The notes under the pieces: model-generated
Database searches by the model: none
What the model was told of the DNA's origin: nothing
The model's input: the letters and a program-made list of their open reading frames with translations, nothing else
Shown: in pieces, positions 42,268 to 53,111 of the stretch
Position numbering within the stretch: position 1 is the first letter of the stretch
How the letters are laid out: each line of letters begins with the position of its first letter
Program-made: the position numbers and the translations under genes
Source of the DNA: Myxococcales bacterium
Lineage (GTDB): Bacteria; Myxococcota_A; Polyangia; Polyangiales; Houyiibacteriaceae
Direction of reading: 5' to 3'
Assembly: GCA_029863605.1 (NCBI GenBank)
Contig: JAOTVB010000018.1
Span: 20,278-84,277, forward strand
Length of the DNA: 64,000 nucleotides

Positions 42268-45200
42268 ATGTCGGAAGAACACGAATCGGGGGATGAGGTT
42301 CTAGAGCTGACTGGGGATCAGGTCGCGGAGCTCGAAAAGCTCGACGACGCGATCGCGAAGTTCGAACAACAGAAGCGATGGTCGGACATGATCCGGTCCA
42401 TACTCAAGAAGGCCGAGCTCCTCGTCGACAAGGACGAAAAAGCGCAGCTCTTCCGACAAGCCGGCACTCTCTATCTCGAGCGTTCGAGCAACCAGGCCGA
42501 GGCGATCAAGTGTTTCGAGCGGCTTCTCGAGCTCGATCCCAACGACGTCGATGCGCTTGGGCGTCTCAAGCAGATGTATGAGAAGCGTCGCGACTGGGAA
42601 AAGCTCATTAGCACGATGCGGCGGGAAGTGGAGCTGCTGCCCGAGGACGACCAGCTCATTCGATATGCCGAGATGGCCGATCTCGCGACGCAGCGACTGC
42701 GCAAGCCCGAAGTTTGCATCGAGCTCTGGCAGAAGGTGCTCGAGGCGGACCCGCAAAACCCGAACGCGCTTAGCAATCTTGCACAGCTTTATGAGCGCGC
42801 ACGTCAGTGGGAGCCACTCGCCCTCGTGCTGGAAACGTTGATCGAGAGCGACACCGACGTCGTCCAGATGAAACAGCAGCTTCAAAAGCTGGGGATGATT
42901 TACGCCGACAAGGTAGGCAACGACGAAGGGGCAATCAGTGCGTTCAAGAAGCTCCTCGAGCTCGATCCTTCGGATCGTCGAGCGCAAGAGCAGCTGAAGC
43001 GTCGTTACGTGTCGCTTGGGGCGTGGGACGAGCTCGAAACGTTTTATGCGCAAAACGAAAAGTGGGACGAGCTGATCCGCATCGTCGAGCGACAGGCTGA
43101 GGCGCAGGAAACCCCTCCTGAGGAGCGGATACCGCTCTTGTTTCGTGCGGCACGCCTTTGGGAAGACAAGAAAAACAAACGCGATCGCGCAGCGCGGGTC
43201 TATGAGAAGATCCTCGCGTCCGATCCGAGCAACGTCCAAGCCGCCGAGGCGCTGACACCGATCTACGAGGACGCGCATGATGCTCGGAAGTTGGTCTCGG
43301 TCCTAGAGGTTCGGTTGGCACACGCGACCGAGACCGAATCGAAGGTCGAGCTTCTCGGACGGATCGGTCTCGTCTTCGAGGAGCGACTTCGCCAGCCCGA
43401 GACCGCATTCGAGCGCTATCTCGAGGCGTTCGCGTTGGCGCCTTCAATGGAGGAAGCTCGCGTTCATGTCGAGCGGTTGGCCGGCGAGATGAACGGCTGG
43501 GACCGCCTCGTGTCGGGCTACGAGTCCGCGATCGGAGCGGTGTCGGACCCGCATCAGACAGTGCCGATCCGGCTCAGTTACGGCCAGACCTTGGCCGCGC
43601 TCGAACGCATCGACGACGCCGTCGAACAGTTCCGGCTGGTATACGATCTCGAAAGTGACAACCTGCCCGCGATCACCGCGCTGGGCGATCTCTACTTCCG
43701 CACCGAACGGTATCGCGACCTTCTCGCGATCTACGCGCGGCGCATCGAGCTCGAACAAGAGCCCGAAGCGCGGCTCGAGATCGCCTATCGGCGTGCGCAG
43801 CTCTGGGCGGATGCACTGAATGACACCGAAGAGGCCATCGCCTGTTTCGAGGGCATCATCGACGAATACGGGGTCGAGCAAGCCGATGCCTGCCGGCATC
43901 TCGAGCAGCTCTACGAGTCGGAGTCCCGATGGCAGGGGCTCGCGCAGCTTCTCGAGCGTCGGGTCGAAGCTGGCCCTGAATCAGAAGAGGAGCTTGCCGC
44001 TCTGAAGTTCCGGCTGGGTCGGGTTTGCGACACGCGACTCGACGACAGGTCGCGTGCGGTGGACCTCTATCGTGAGGTGCTGTCGCTCATCGAGGAACAC
44101 GATGGCGCAAAAGAACGACTCGAAGAGCTCCTCGGCCACGATGAGGTAGCGGCGGAGGCCTCGCGGGTTCTCGAGCCCGTCTACGAGCTGGGTGGCGACT
44201 GGGGCGCCTACGTCAACGCGCTCCGCGTCCAGCATCGCTTCAGCAACGAGCCCCAACGGCGACTCGTGCTCCTCACCCGGGTGGCCGACACGTATTTCCA
44301 GCACATCGGAGACGCCGACCGAGGCTTCTCGTCTCTTTGCGAGGCGTTCCGAGAGCAGCCTTCGGACTCCGACACCTTGAGTCGCATCGAGATGCTTGCG
44401 AGCGAATACCAGCGGTTCCCGTCGCTAGCAGAGCTTACCGGCGATCTCGCTGCCAGTGTGGACGACGCTTCCCTCAGCCGCTCGCTGTGGATCAAGACCG
44501 CTCAAATCCACAACACCCAGCTTCAGGACATGGACGCTTCGGTGGCCGCGTACCACAAGGTGCTCGAGGCTGATCCAGGCGACTTCGAGGTTCTCGATGC
44601 ACTCGAGGGGCTCTATCGGGCAGGGCAGCGCTGGCATGAGCTCGTCGGACTGCTGCGGATGCGCGTCGAGGCGACGGCTGATCCCGACGACAAGACCGGC
44701 GTGCTCGCCGAGATGGCGAGGATCCACGCCGACCTGCTTGAAGACGCGGAGCAGGCGATCGCGCTTCAAAACGAGATCCTGGAGCTGGATCCTTCGAATC
44801 GACGCGCGCTCGGCGCACTGGACGATCTTCTGGCTCGCCAGGGCAAGTGGACTGACCTCGCTGACAACGTCGAGCGGCAGCTGACGATGACCGACGATCC
44901 TCACGAGCAGACCGAGCTCCTGTTGCGACTCGCCGAGCTACGTGAGCAGCGGATGGATTCGACCACTTCGGCCATCGAAATCTACCGCGATGTGCTCGCC
45001 AATGACGCGAGCAATCCGGCCGCTCTAGGTGCCCTGGAACGACTGCTAGAGTCCACTGAGCACCAAGCCACGGTCGCGGACATTCTCGAACCGATTTACA
45101 GGGAAGCGGGCGCGGCCGCGCGATTGGTCGACGTGTACGAGATTCAAGCGCACCACGCGACCGCGCCGGAGCGACGCGTTGAGCTCTTCCACGAGATCGC

Positions 45201-48200
45201 CAAGCTCCAGGAGTTCTCGCTTAGCGACTTGCATGGAGCCTTCGAAAGCTTCGCGCGGGCGTTTCGGGCAGATCCAGGCCACCCACAGACACGCGAGGAG
45301 CTCGAGCGCCTGAGCGCGGCCGTCGGTGGAGGTGACGCGTTAGCGAGCGTCTACGAGCAAGTGGTCGCGACCCTCGATGATCCGGAGCTTGCCGTCAGGT
45401 TCTTGTTACGGGCCGCGGAGATCCGAGAAGACCAGCTCGGACAGGTAGATCGAGCGATAGAGCATTATCAGAAGGTGCTGCAGATCGACGAGGAGCATCA
45501 CCATTCCGCCGATGCTCTCGAGCGTCTGTTCCAGCAGACGGAGCGCTACGAGGACCTTGCGTCGATCTATCGTCGCAAAGCCCGAATGCTTCCGTCGCCC
45601 GGCGACCAGCGTGAACAGTTGATCAAAGCCGCGGCAATCTACGAAGACATTCTCGACAAGCCTTCGGACGCCATGGCCGTCCATTGCCAGGTGCTCGAGG
45701 TCGATCCGGAGGACCTCGAGTCACTCGACCGGCTCATCGAGCTTCAGATGCGGCTCGGCAAGTGGGAGGACCTGCTCTCGACGTACGAGCGCAAGTCGGA
45801 GGTCATCACCGATAGCGACGTGCGCAAGGAGCTCTTCACCGCAATCGGAAGCGTCCACGAGGATCAGCTCGACGATTCTGAAAGGGCGATCGAAGCATAC
45901 CAGCGCGTTCTCGCGATCGATCCCGACGACTTGCGTGCACTGGGCCGTCTCGACGGGCTTTTCGAGAAGACCGCCCAGTGGCGAGACTTGCTTCAGGTGC
46001 TGGAGCGCCAATCGGACCTCATGGTCGAACGAGCGGAGCGGGTAGAAGTTCGCTTCCGCATTGGCGAGCTTTGGCGACGGCACCTCGACGATCCCGCGCA
46101 GGCGATCGAGATCTATCGGGACATCCTCAGCATGTCCTCTGACCACCAACCGACGCTCGAGTCGTTGACGACGATGACCAGGGACGCGGTCGAGCCGCTG
46201 GCAGCCGCCGAGGTGCTCGAGCAGGTGTACCGCGAGGGTGGGGAGTTCCAGAAGCTCGTGGAAGCGCGCGAGGTCCAGGTTCGGCACACCGAGGATCCGG
46301 TGGATCGGGTCGAGATGCTCCACCAACTGGCGGAAATCTACGAGATCCAGCTCGAGGATCCGCCCTCGGCTTTCGGGGCATTCGCACGCGCTTTGCCGCT
46401 CGATGTCCGAAACGACATGACACTTTCGTCTCTCGAAAGGCTGGCGGAACAAACGGGCAGCTGGAGCGAGGTGGCTTCTCGGTATGACGCCGAGGTCGAG
46501 CGCCATCGGGAGGAAGCGCCCGAAGACATCGTTCACCTCGCCATGCGCTCGGCGATGATCAACGAGGTTCAGCTCGACGACGTGGACGCCGCGATCGACC
46601 GATATCAGCTCGTCGTCGACATCGATGCTGGGGACGTCGCAGCCATCGAAGCCCTCGATCGGCTCTACGAACAGACCGAGCGCTGGGACGACCTCGCGGC
46701 GACCCTCAAGAAAGAGGCTGCCATCGCGACGACTCCTGAGGATGTTCTCAATCTGCAGTTCCGAGCAGGCCAGATTTACCAGAACCGGATTGGCAACGTC
46801 GATTCGGCCATCGAGCAGTATCGCGAGATTATCGCTGCTGCGCCGGAATACTCGGCAGCTGTCTTGGCCCTCGAAGATCTCTTCGCAGGTGGCGTGCGCC
46901 CGCTGGAGATCGGTGAGGTGCTCGAGCCGCTGTACAGGATGCAGGGAAATTGGGACCGCCTGCTATCCATCCAAGAGATTCAAGTCGAGCACCAGAGCGA
47001 TCCGATCGAGCGCGTCGTGATGATGCATCGACTTGCCGAAATTGCAGAGGACAAGGCCGACGACCACGGTCGCGCCTTCCAGTGGATGCAAAAAGCGCTG
47101 CTCGAGGATCCGAGTCACGATCATTCGCTCGGCGAGGCAGAGCGCCTATCGGCGATCGTCGACGGGTGGAGCCAGTTGGCCAACACCTACGCCAACGGCA
47201 TCCAGCACACGGGTGACCCACTCAGCAAGGCCGAGCTCGGTCGCCGGCTTGCGCGGGTCTACGAAGAGCAACTCGACGACGTACAGCGAGCCGAAGCGAC
47301 CTATCGATTCGTGCTCGGCGTTGACGATCATGACGAAGCCGCCCTCAAGGCCCTCGACCGCATCTATTCGCAGCACAAGGCGCACCAGGCACTAGCCGAG
47401 GTGCTTCGCAAGCGAATCGACGGGTCCAACAACACCTCCGAGCTGATCGAGCTTCACTACCGATTGGGTCGCGAGTTGGAGACCAAGCTGGGTTGTACCG
47501 AACAAGCGATCGAGGTCTTCACCAAACTGCTCAACGACTACGACTCCGAACACGCCGAGACGATTCAGGCCCTTCAAGGGATCTATGCGGAGCTCGAGCG
47601 CTGGCCCGAGCTCTTTGCCGCCTTCGAAAAGGAGCTGAGCATCGCGCTTGGCGATTCGCAGCAGGCTGACGTATTCGCGCGGATGGCTCGACTCTCGTCG
47701 AATCGCCTTCGGGATCCGGAGCGGGCGATCGGACTCTGGCAGCGGGTGCTCGACCTTCGGGGAGAGGATGCCGAGGCGCTCAACGCTCTCGGCGACATTT
47801 TCGCCTCGCAGGGCAACTGGAGAGATCTGGTCGACGTCCTCGAGCGCGAGGCGGCCATCGCCGAAGACGATTCCTTCCGCATTCAGGTGTACTCCGATCT
47901 GGCGAGGGTTTGGTACGAAAAGCTCGAGCGGGAGCGAAACGCGATCGAGAACTGGGAGCGGGTCCTCGACGTGGATCCGGGCAACACCTACGCGCTCTTC
48001 AGCATTGCGGAGATTCTACGCGCGAGCGGGCAGCCTCGCGAACGGGCGGACACCCTACACCGCATCATCGATGTCGGTGCGGCGACCCTCGAGGATTCGG
48101 ATCTCGTCAACGTCTACATGCAGCTCGGCCACATCTACAGTGCCGAGCTCCAGCAGCCGGGGGATGCGATCGAGGCGTACCGCAACGTGCTCACCGTCGA

Positions 48201-51200
48201 TCCCACCTTTTTCGAGGCGCTCGACTCTCTCGAGCTCATCCATCGTGAAGAGGGGGATTGGGAAGAAGCCATTGGCGTGATGGAGCAGCGCGCTCAGGCG
48301 CTCACAGACCCGCACGAGCAGGTGCGGCAGCTCCTGGCCGTCACCGAGCTTTGGGAGACCGAGGTCGGCGATAAGGACCGTGCTGCGGGCGCCTTTGGGC
48401 GCATCCTCGATGTCGACCCGATGCACGAGTACGCGTTTTCCGAGTTGCAGGCGCTTCACAAGGAAGCCGAGCGCTGGGATGAGCTGATCGACCTCTACGT
48501 CACGCGGATCGAGGCGACGGAAGACCGCGGCGAGCGCATCGAGCTTTTGCGAGCAACTGCGCGTGTTTACGAGGAAAAACTCGAAGACGGCGAGCAGGCA
48601 TACCACACGCTCTACATCGCTTGGACCGAAGACTACAGCAAGCGCGACACCATCCTCGACCTCGAACGAGTCACGGCCTCGAACGACAAGTGGAACGAGC
48701 TCCTCAGCTCTGCCAACCAGGTTCTTCAGCAGGTGGAGGACGCATCCACCCAAATCGCCATCTGCCTCTGCTGCGCCAAGTGGTACGGCCAGGACCTCGG
48801 GCATCCCGAGTACGCGATCCCGTACTACGAGCAGATTCGAGCGCTCGACCCGAGCAACGCCAAGGCTTGGTGGCAACTCGGCGACCTCTACGAGACCACC
48901 CAGCAGTGGGACAATCTCGCGCAGGTCCTCGCCAAGCTAGTCGAGCTCACCAACGACGACGACGTCAAGGCTAATACCTACGTGCGCATGGGTGATCTGG
49001 CCGAGGATCGCTTTGGAATGCGCCAAGAGGCCGAGGACTACTACCGGCGCTCGCTTCACCTCAAGGAGAGGCACGTGGGCGCTCTCGAGGCGCTAGAGCG
49101 GATCTACCGTGAGGATGGGCGCTCCAACAAGCTGCTCAACATCCTCGAGCGTAAGGCCGAGGCCGTCGAAGACGTCGATAGCGTCGTGGCGGCCCTCTTG
49201 CAGGTCGCCGAGGCCTACGAGGAACGCTTCAACGACCAAAAGGCAGCCACCGAGAACTTCGAGAAGGCGTCCGAACTGGCGCCTTCGAATCTGACGGCGC
49301 TTCGCGGGCTCGAGCGACTCTATCAGCAAACCGAGCGCTATCAGGATCTCGTCGGCATTCTCGAACGCCAGTACGAAGTGGTCGCGACCGAACGGGAGCG
49401 CATCGACATCCTCGTTCGCCTCGCTCGCATGTGGGAAGAGGAGTTCCGCAAGCCCGAGAACGCCGTCGAGCGCCTCGAACAAGTCCTCGATATCGATCCG
49501 CTGCACGACGAAGCCCTCTGCAAGCTCGAAGATCTCTATCGGATGACGCAGCGGTGGGATGACCTGGTGCGGACTTATGACCGCCATGCCAGTGCGACGG
49601 TCGACCCAGAACGACGGATCCAGATCTTCCGCGAGCTCGGGCAGGTCTACGCCGCGCACAAGGGCGACGCCGAGCACGCGATCGACAGCTACCTCAACGC
49701 CCTGAACCTCGACGACCAAGACATCCTCAGCCTACAGGCGCTCACGAAGCTCTATGAGCGCAAGGGCGACCATTCGGCGGCGCTCGACATGATGGGCCAG
49801 TTGGTTCGCGTCGTGGACGAGGTCGACGAGCAAGTCTCTCTCAAGCACCGAATGGGCCGCATCCTCGACCAGGAGCTCGGGGACCGCGCGTCGGCGCTCG
49901 AGCACTTCCAGGGCGCCATCGATTTGGATCCGGGGCACCTGCCGTCACTCGAAGCCATGCGGCGCATTCACATCGACTCGGGCGACTGGATAGCCGCGAC
50001 GAAGACGCTCGGCCTCGAGGTCGAGCAGACCGACAATGAGCGTGTCAAAGCCGCGCGATTGGTAGACCTGGGTGGTATTCGCGCCGAGCGTCTCGACGAC
50101 GAAGCTGGGGCCGTAGAGGCCTTCGAGTCGGCGCATGCCTTCGACCCCGACAACGAGGACGCGCTTCTTCCCTTGGTCGATTTTTACGTGGCCCAGGGCA
50201 GAGACGAGGACGCGTTCCCGCTTCTCGAGGTGCTCGTCAAGCGGTCGGGCAAGCGCGAGCGAGACGAGCAGCACCGTCTGGCTTCCCTATTGGGGGAGAC
50301 GGCAACGAATCTCGGTCGGGCCGACGCCGCGGTGGCGGCGTACGAACGCGCGCACGCCCTCGACGCCGATGGCACCACGACTATCAAGGGTCTCGCCGGA
50401 AGCTACTTCCGTGCGGAGCGGTGGGAAGACGCGTTCAAGTACCACCAGGTCCTCCTAGTCCAACACCGCGACTCCCTCGGCAGGGACGAGATCACCGAGA
50501 TCTTCTACCGGCTGGGTGTCGTCAAGCGCGAGCAAGGCGAGGACAAGAAGGCGCGCAACATGTTCGACAAGGCGCTCGAAGAGGACACGCACTACGTACC
50601 TGCGCTCGAGGCGATGGTGGCCCTTCAGGCTCGCGAGAGCGATTGGGAGGCGGTGGTCGAGTACAAGAAGCGTATTCTGGACGTCACCGACGAACCCGCC
50701 GCCCGTGCCAAGCTGCTCGTGGAGCTAGGTGACCTTTGGCAGGACGAGCTCGGCTCACCGGACGCTGCAGCCGAGGCCTTCACCGAGTCGCTCGACCTCG
50801 AGCCCGACAATCACGTGGTGCTTCACAAGCTGCTCGGCACATACCAGGCGGCCCAGCGTTGGTCCGAGGCGATCGATACCATCGAGCGTGTCAGCTCTCT
50901 AGAGACGCGTGATGAGGCGAAGGCGAAGTACGCGTACACCGTTGGCGTCATCCTCCGCGACAAGCTCGAGGACGAGGACGCAGCGCTCGAGCGCTTCAAC
51001 GAAGCCCTCGATCTCGACAGCACGCAGCTCAAGCCCTTCGAGGCAGTCAACAGGCTTCTGAACGGCCGCAAGGACTGGAAGGCTCTCGAGCGCGCCTACC
51101 GCAAGATGCTTCACCGCATCATCAACCAAGGCAACACCGACCTCGAGCACAACCTCTGGCATACCCTCGGGATCATCTACAGGGACCGCCAGCGCAACTT

Positions 51201-52323
51201 CGACGCCGCGGCCGAGTCCTTCAGGATGGCGGCGGCGCTCAAGCCGGACGACGCCACCGCGCACCAGATTCTCGCCGAGCTCTACGCGACGATGCCGGAC
51301 AAGACCACGGAGGCCATCGCCGAACACCAATGGTTGCTCGCGCACGACCCGAATCGACTCGAGTCGTATCGAGCGCTCTACAAGCTCTACTTCGATGCGC
51401 GCGCATACGACAAGGCGTGGTGTATCGCGCGAACGCTGACCTATTTTGCCAAAGCGGACGAGGAGCAGCAGAAGTTCTTCCAGCAGTACAGGCAGGACCG
51501 AGAGATCCAGCCGCGGGCGCGGGTCAGCAACGAGGCGTGGGTCAAAGACCTCATGCACCCGGACCAGGACATCTACATCTCCAAGATCATGGAGGTCATC
51601 GCCCCAGCGGTGCGCGCGTCGATGGCGTGGACCGACAAGAAGCTCAACCTGCACAAGCGCAAGCCCGAAGATCTCGCCAACCCAAGCCTGGCACTCGCGC
51701 GGCAGTTCAAGCTCGCGCAGGACGTCTTGAACATCTCGATCCCGGTTCGGCTCTTCATTCAAAAGGAGCTCTCCGGCGCGCTTCGAGACGAGGCGCGAAG
51801 CAACCCGCCGGCGATCATCACTGGGTACACGCTTCTCTCCGGGTACCGTCCGGTCGACCTCGCCTTCGTGTGCGGCCGACACCTCTCATACTATCGAGGT
51901 GAGCACTTCATTCGCACGATGTACAAGTCGCACACTGAGCTACGTACGCTCCTTTTGGCGGCGATGCGTGTCGTCGGCATGGGCGAGGCCGATCCGACTG
52001 TGGACGCGACGGCCAAGCAGCTGGCGCGCCACATGGATCAGGCTCACCTGGATGTCCTCAAGAAGGTCGTTCGAAAGTTCGTGGAAGCAGGGGGCAAGGC
52101 CGACATCAAGCGTTGGATGCAGGCGACGGAGATCAGCTCGCTGAGGGCTGGCCTGCTTCTGTGCGACGACGTCGACACGGCGGTCCGGATGACGCAGCAA
52201 ATCGCTTCCGAGTCGACCGCCGATCTTCCACCGCGTGACAAGGTCAAGGAGATCGTGCTCTACAGCATTTCCGAGAGCTATTTCAGGCTACGCGAGGCGC
52301 TGGGCATACAGATCAAAGTCTGA
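42268..52323 (+). CDS. Giant TPR protein, AgmK/GltI-like
   Basis: This 3351-residue, 10-kb gene encodes dozens of degenerate TPR units in which blocks such as AIKCFERLLELDPNDVDALG, LKQMYEKRRDWEKLISTMRR and VYEKILASDPSNVQAAEALT recur along the chain. No signal peptide is visible (it starts MSEEHESGDEVLELTG), so it should be cytoplasmic. It matches AgmK/GltI, a giant TPR protein of similar size. The last part, about residues 3070-3351, is not TPR (IPVRLFIQKELSGALRDEAR, LAFVCGRHLSYYRGEHFIRT, LRTLLLAAMRVVGMGEADPT) and is a distinct domain I do not recognise. GGGGGG precedes the ATG. The reading frame is intact. Confidence 0.82.
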   Translation: MSEEHESGDEVLELTGDQVAELEKLDDAIAKFEQQKRWSDMIRSILKKAELLVDKDEKAQLFRQAGTLYLERSSNQAEAIKCFERLLELDPNDVDALGRLKQMYEKRRDWEKLISTMRREVELLPEDDQLIRYAEMADLATQRLRKPEVCIELWQKVLEADPQNPNALSNLAQLYERARQWEPLALVLETLIESDTDVVQMKQQLQKLGMIYADKVGNDEGAISAFKKLLELDPSDRRAQEQLKRRYVSLGAWDELETFYAQNEKWDELIRIVERQAEAQETPPEERIPLLFRAARLWEDKKNKRDRAARVYEKILASDPSNVQAAEALTPIYEDAHDARKLVSVLEVRLAHATETESKVELLGRIGLVFEERLRQPETAFERYLEAFALAPSMEEARVHVERLAGEMNGWDRLVSGYESAIGAVSDPHQTVPIRLSYGQTLAALERIDDAVEQFRLVYDLESDNLPAITALGDLYFRTERYRDLLAIYARRIELEQEPEARLEIAYRRAQLWADALNDTEEAIACFEGIIDEYGVEQADACRHLEQLYESESRWQGLAQLLERRVEAGPESEEELAALKFRLGRVCDTRLDDRSRAVDLYREVLSLIEEHDGAKERLEELLGHDEVAAEASRVLEPVYELGGDWGAYVNALRVQHRFSNEPQRRLVLLTRVADTYFQHIGDADRGFSSLCEAFREQPSDSDTLSRIEMLASEYQRFPSLAELTGDLAASVDDASLSRSLWIKTAQIHNTQLQDMDASVAAYHKVLEADPGDFEVLDALEGLYRAGQRWHELVGLLRMRVEATADPDDKTGVLAEMARIHADLLEDAEQAIALQNEILELDPSNRRALGALDDLLARQGKWTDLADNVERQLTMTDDPHEQTELLLRLAELREQRMDSTTSAIEIYRDVLANDASNPAALGALERLLESTEHQATVADILEPIYREAGAAARLVDVYEIQAHHATAPERRVELFHEIAKLQEFSLSDLHGAFESFARAFRADPGHPQTREELERLSAAVGGGDALASVYEQVVATLDDPELAVRFLLRAAEIREDQLGQVDRAIEHYQKVLQIDEEHHHSADALERLFQQTERYEDLASIYRRKARMLPSPGDQREQLIKAAAIYEDILDKPSDAMAVHCQVLEVDPEDLESLDRLIELQMRLGKWEDLLSTYERKSEVITDSDVRKELFTAIGSVHEDQLDDSERAIEAYQRVLAIDPDDLRALGRLDGLFEKTAQWRDLLQVLERQSDLMVERAERVEVRFRIGELWRRHLDDPAQAIEIYRDILSMSSDHQPTLESLTTMTRDAVEPLAAAEVLEQVYREGGEFQKLVEAREVQVRHTEDPVDRVEMLHQLAEIYEIQLEDPPSAFGAFARALPLDVRNDMTLSSLERLAEQTGSWSEVASRYDAEVERHREEAPEDIVHLAMRSAMINEVQLDDVDAAIDRYQLVVDIDAGDVAAIEALDRLYEQTERWDDLAATLKKEAAIATTPEDVLNLQFRAGQIYQNRIGNVDSAIEQYREIIAAAPEYSAAVLALEDLFAGGVRPLEIGEVLEPLYRMQGNWDRLLSIQEIQVEHQSDPIERVVMMHRLAEIAEDKADDHGRAFQWMQKALLEDPSHDHSLGEAERLSAIVDGWSQLANTYANGIQHTGDPLSKAELGRRLARVYEEQLDDVQRAEATYRFVLGVDDHDEAALKALDRIYSQHKAHQALAEVLRKRIDGSNNTSELIELHYRLGRELETKLGCTEQAIEVFTKLLNDYDSEHAETIQALQGIYAELERWPELFAAFEKELSIALGDSQQADVFARMARLSSNRLRDPERAIGLWQRVLDLRGEDAEALNALGDIFASQGNWRDLVDVLEREAAIAEDDSFRIQVYSDLARVWYEKLERERNAIENWERVLDVDPGNTYALFSIAEILRASGQPRERADTLHRIIDVGAATLEDSDLVNVYMQLGHIYSAELQQPGDAIEAYRNVLTVDPTFFEALDSLELIHREEGDWEEAIGVMEQRAQALTDPHEQVRQLLAVTELWETEVGDKDRAAGAFGRILDVDPMHEYAFSELQALHKEAERWDELIDLYVTRIEATEDRGERIELLRATARVYEEKLEDGEQAYHTLYIAWTEDYSKRDTILDLERVTASNDKWNELLSSANQVLQQVEDASTQIAICLCCAKWYGQDLGHPEYAIPYYEQIRALDPSNAKAWWQLGDLYETTQQWDNLAQVLAKLVELTNDDDVKANTYVRMGDLAEDRFGMRQEAEDYYRRSLHLKERHVGALEALERIYREDGRSNKLLNILERKAEAVEDVDSVVAALLQVAEAYEERFNDQKAATENFEKASELAPSNLTALRGLERLYQQTERYQDLVGILERQYEVVATERERIDILVRLARMWEEEFRKPENAVERLEQVLDIDPLHDEALCKLEDLYRMTQRWDDLVRTYDRHASATVDPERRIQIFRELGQVYAAHKGDAEHAIDSYLNALNLDDQDILSLQALTKLYERKGDHSAALDMMGQLVRVVDEVDEQVSLKHRMGRILDQELGDRASALEHFQGAIDLDPGHLPSLEAMRRIHIDSGDWIAATKTLGLEVEQTDNERVKAARLVDLGGIRAERLDDEAGAVEAFESAHAFDPDNEDALLPLVDFYVAQGRDEDAFPLLEVLVKRSGKRERDEQHRLASLLGETATNLGRADAAVAAYERAHALDADGTTTIKGLAGSYFRAERWEDAFKYHQVLLVQHRDSLGRDEITEIFYRLGVVKREQGEDKKARNMFDKALEEDTHYVPALEAMVALQARESDWEAVVEYKKRILDVTDEPAARAKLLVELGDLWQDELGSPDAAAEAFTESLDLEPDNHVVLHKLLGTYQAAQRWSEAIDTIERVSSLETRDEAKAKYAYTVGVILRDKLEDEDAALERFNEALDLDSTQLKPFEAVNRLLNGRKDWKALERAYRKMLHRIINQGNTDLEHNLWHTLGIIYRDRQRNFDAAAESFRMAAALKPDDATAHQILAELYATMPDKTTEAIAEHQWLLAHDPNRLESYRALYKLYFDARAYDKAWCIARTLTYFAKADEEQQKFFQQYRQDREIQPRARVSNEAWVKDLMHPDQDIYISKIMEVIAPAVRASMAWTDKKLNLHKRKPEDLANPSLALARQFKLAQDVLNISIPVRLFIQKELSGALRDEARSNPPAIITGYTLLSGYRPVDLAFVCGRHLSYYRGEHFIRTMYKSHTELRTLLLAAMRVVGMGEADPTVDATAKQLARHMDQAHLDVLKKVVRKFVEAGGKADIKRWMQATEISSLRAGLLLCDDVDTAVRMTQQIASESTADLPPRDKVKEIVLYSISESYFRLREALGIQIKV

Positions 52324-52327
52324 GCAA

Positions 52328-52355
52328 ACGCCCTGCTCATTCCGTTTGAGGGCGT
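52328..52355 (+). terminator. Hairpin between convergent genes
   Basis: Seven-base arms ACGCCCT and AGGGCGT enclose a 14-base loop, a few bases after the stop of the giant TPR gene. There is no U-tract, so it may be only part of a bidirectional stop for the TPR gene and the convergent GST gene. Confidence 0.4.
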
Positions 52356-52393
52356 CATCGAGGGCCATGGCCAAAAGCACCCTCGCGACCTGC

Positions 52394-53014
52394 TCAGGTA
52401 AAGCGGGCATAGTATTCGCGGATCTTCGGGTTACTCTCGATTCGTGCGAGATGTTCGACGAGCAGCGGGGCCACGTTGTCGGCAAGGTCCTGGGGTATGT
52501 GGTCGAGAATCCCCGAGCGAAGGCTGCGGACCCACACCATCACCTTGAGGTCGGCGACCGTGAGCCGCCCGTCCGCGAAATACTCACCGCCGCGCGATTC
52601 GAGAAGCGCCTGCAGCTGCTGGAGGTAAACCGTGATCGGTCCGTCGGCCAGTGCTTGGCGTGCGGCCTTCTTTTCGGCTTCGTCTTGGATCGGGAACGTG
52701 GCGACAACTTTGGAGACGATGTCCTCGACGGCGTCCATCGCCTCGTCGCAAAACGCAGCTTGAAGCGGGTCGCTCGGGTACAGACCGGCGAGCTTGCCGA
52801 CATAGCGACTGATGGTGTTGCATTGACTCAACTCGATACCGTCGATGTCAAGCGCCGGGACTCGATTGAAGGGAAAGCTCGAACGCGCATTGCCGAATTG
52901 CTGAAAACTGATGCGGTGGTCTTCGAAGTCAACGCCGCCGATGTGCATGGCAAGCCGCGCGGGCTCGCCGCGGCCGCCATGAATGTCAAAATAGGTCAGC
53001 TTGAGTTTGGGCAT
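52394..53014 (-). CDS. Glutathione S-transferase
   Basis: This 206-residue cytosolic enzyme conjugates or isomerises electrophiles using glutathione. The thioredoxin-like N domain has KLTYFDIHGGRGEPARLAMH with the likely activating Tyr, then VPALDIDGIELSQCNTISRY, where Cys stands at the usual Gln-Ser glutathione site (typically QS). The all-helical C domain follows with DGRLTVADLKVMVWVRSLRS. The start pattern is closest to the sigma-like GSTs more often seen in animals. It is convergent with the giant TPR gene and divergent from the small gene at 53112. Substrate unknown. Confidence 0.85.
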   Translation of the reverse strand: MPKLKLTYFDIHGGRGEPARLAMHIGGVDFEDHRISFQQFGNARSSFPFNRVPALDIDGIELSQCNTISRYVGKLAGLYPSDPLQAAFCDEAMDAVEDIVSKVVATFPIQDEAEKKAARQALADGPITVYLQQLQALLESRGGEYFADGRLTVADLKVMVWVRSLRSGILDHIPQDLADNVAPLLVEHLARIESNPKIREYYARFT

Positions 53015-53111
53015 GCCGCCGAGTGTAGCTCAGTAAGAAGGGCCTTTGAACCACACCGTGATCGTTTGGGTTTCTGAGCTATCCTTCGTGAGTGGCAAAG
53101 GCCGATTCGCC

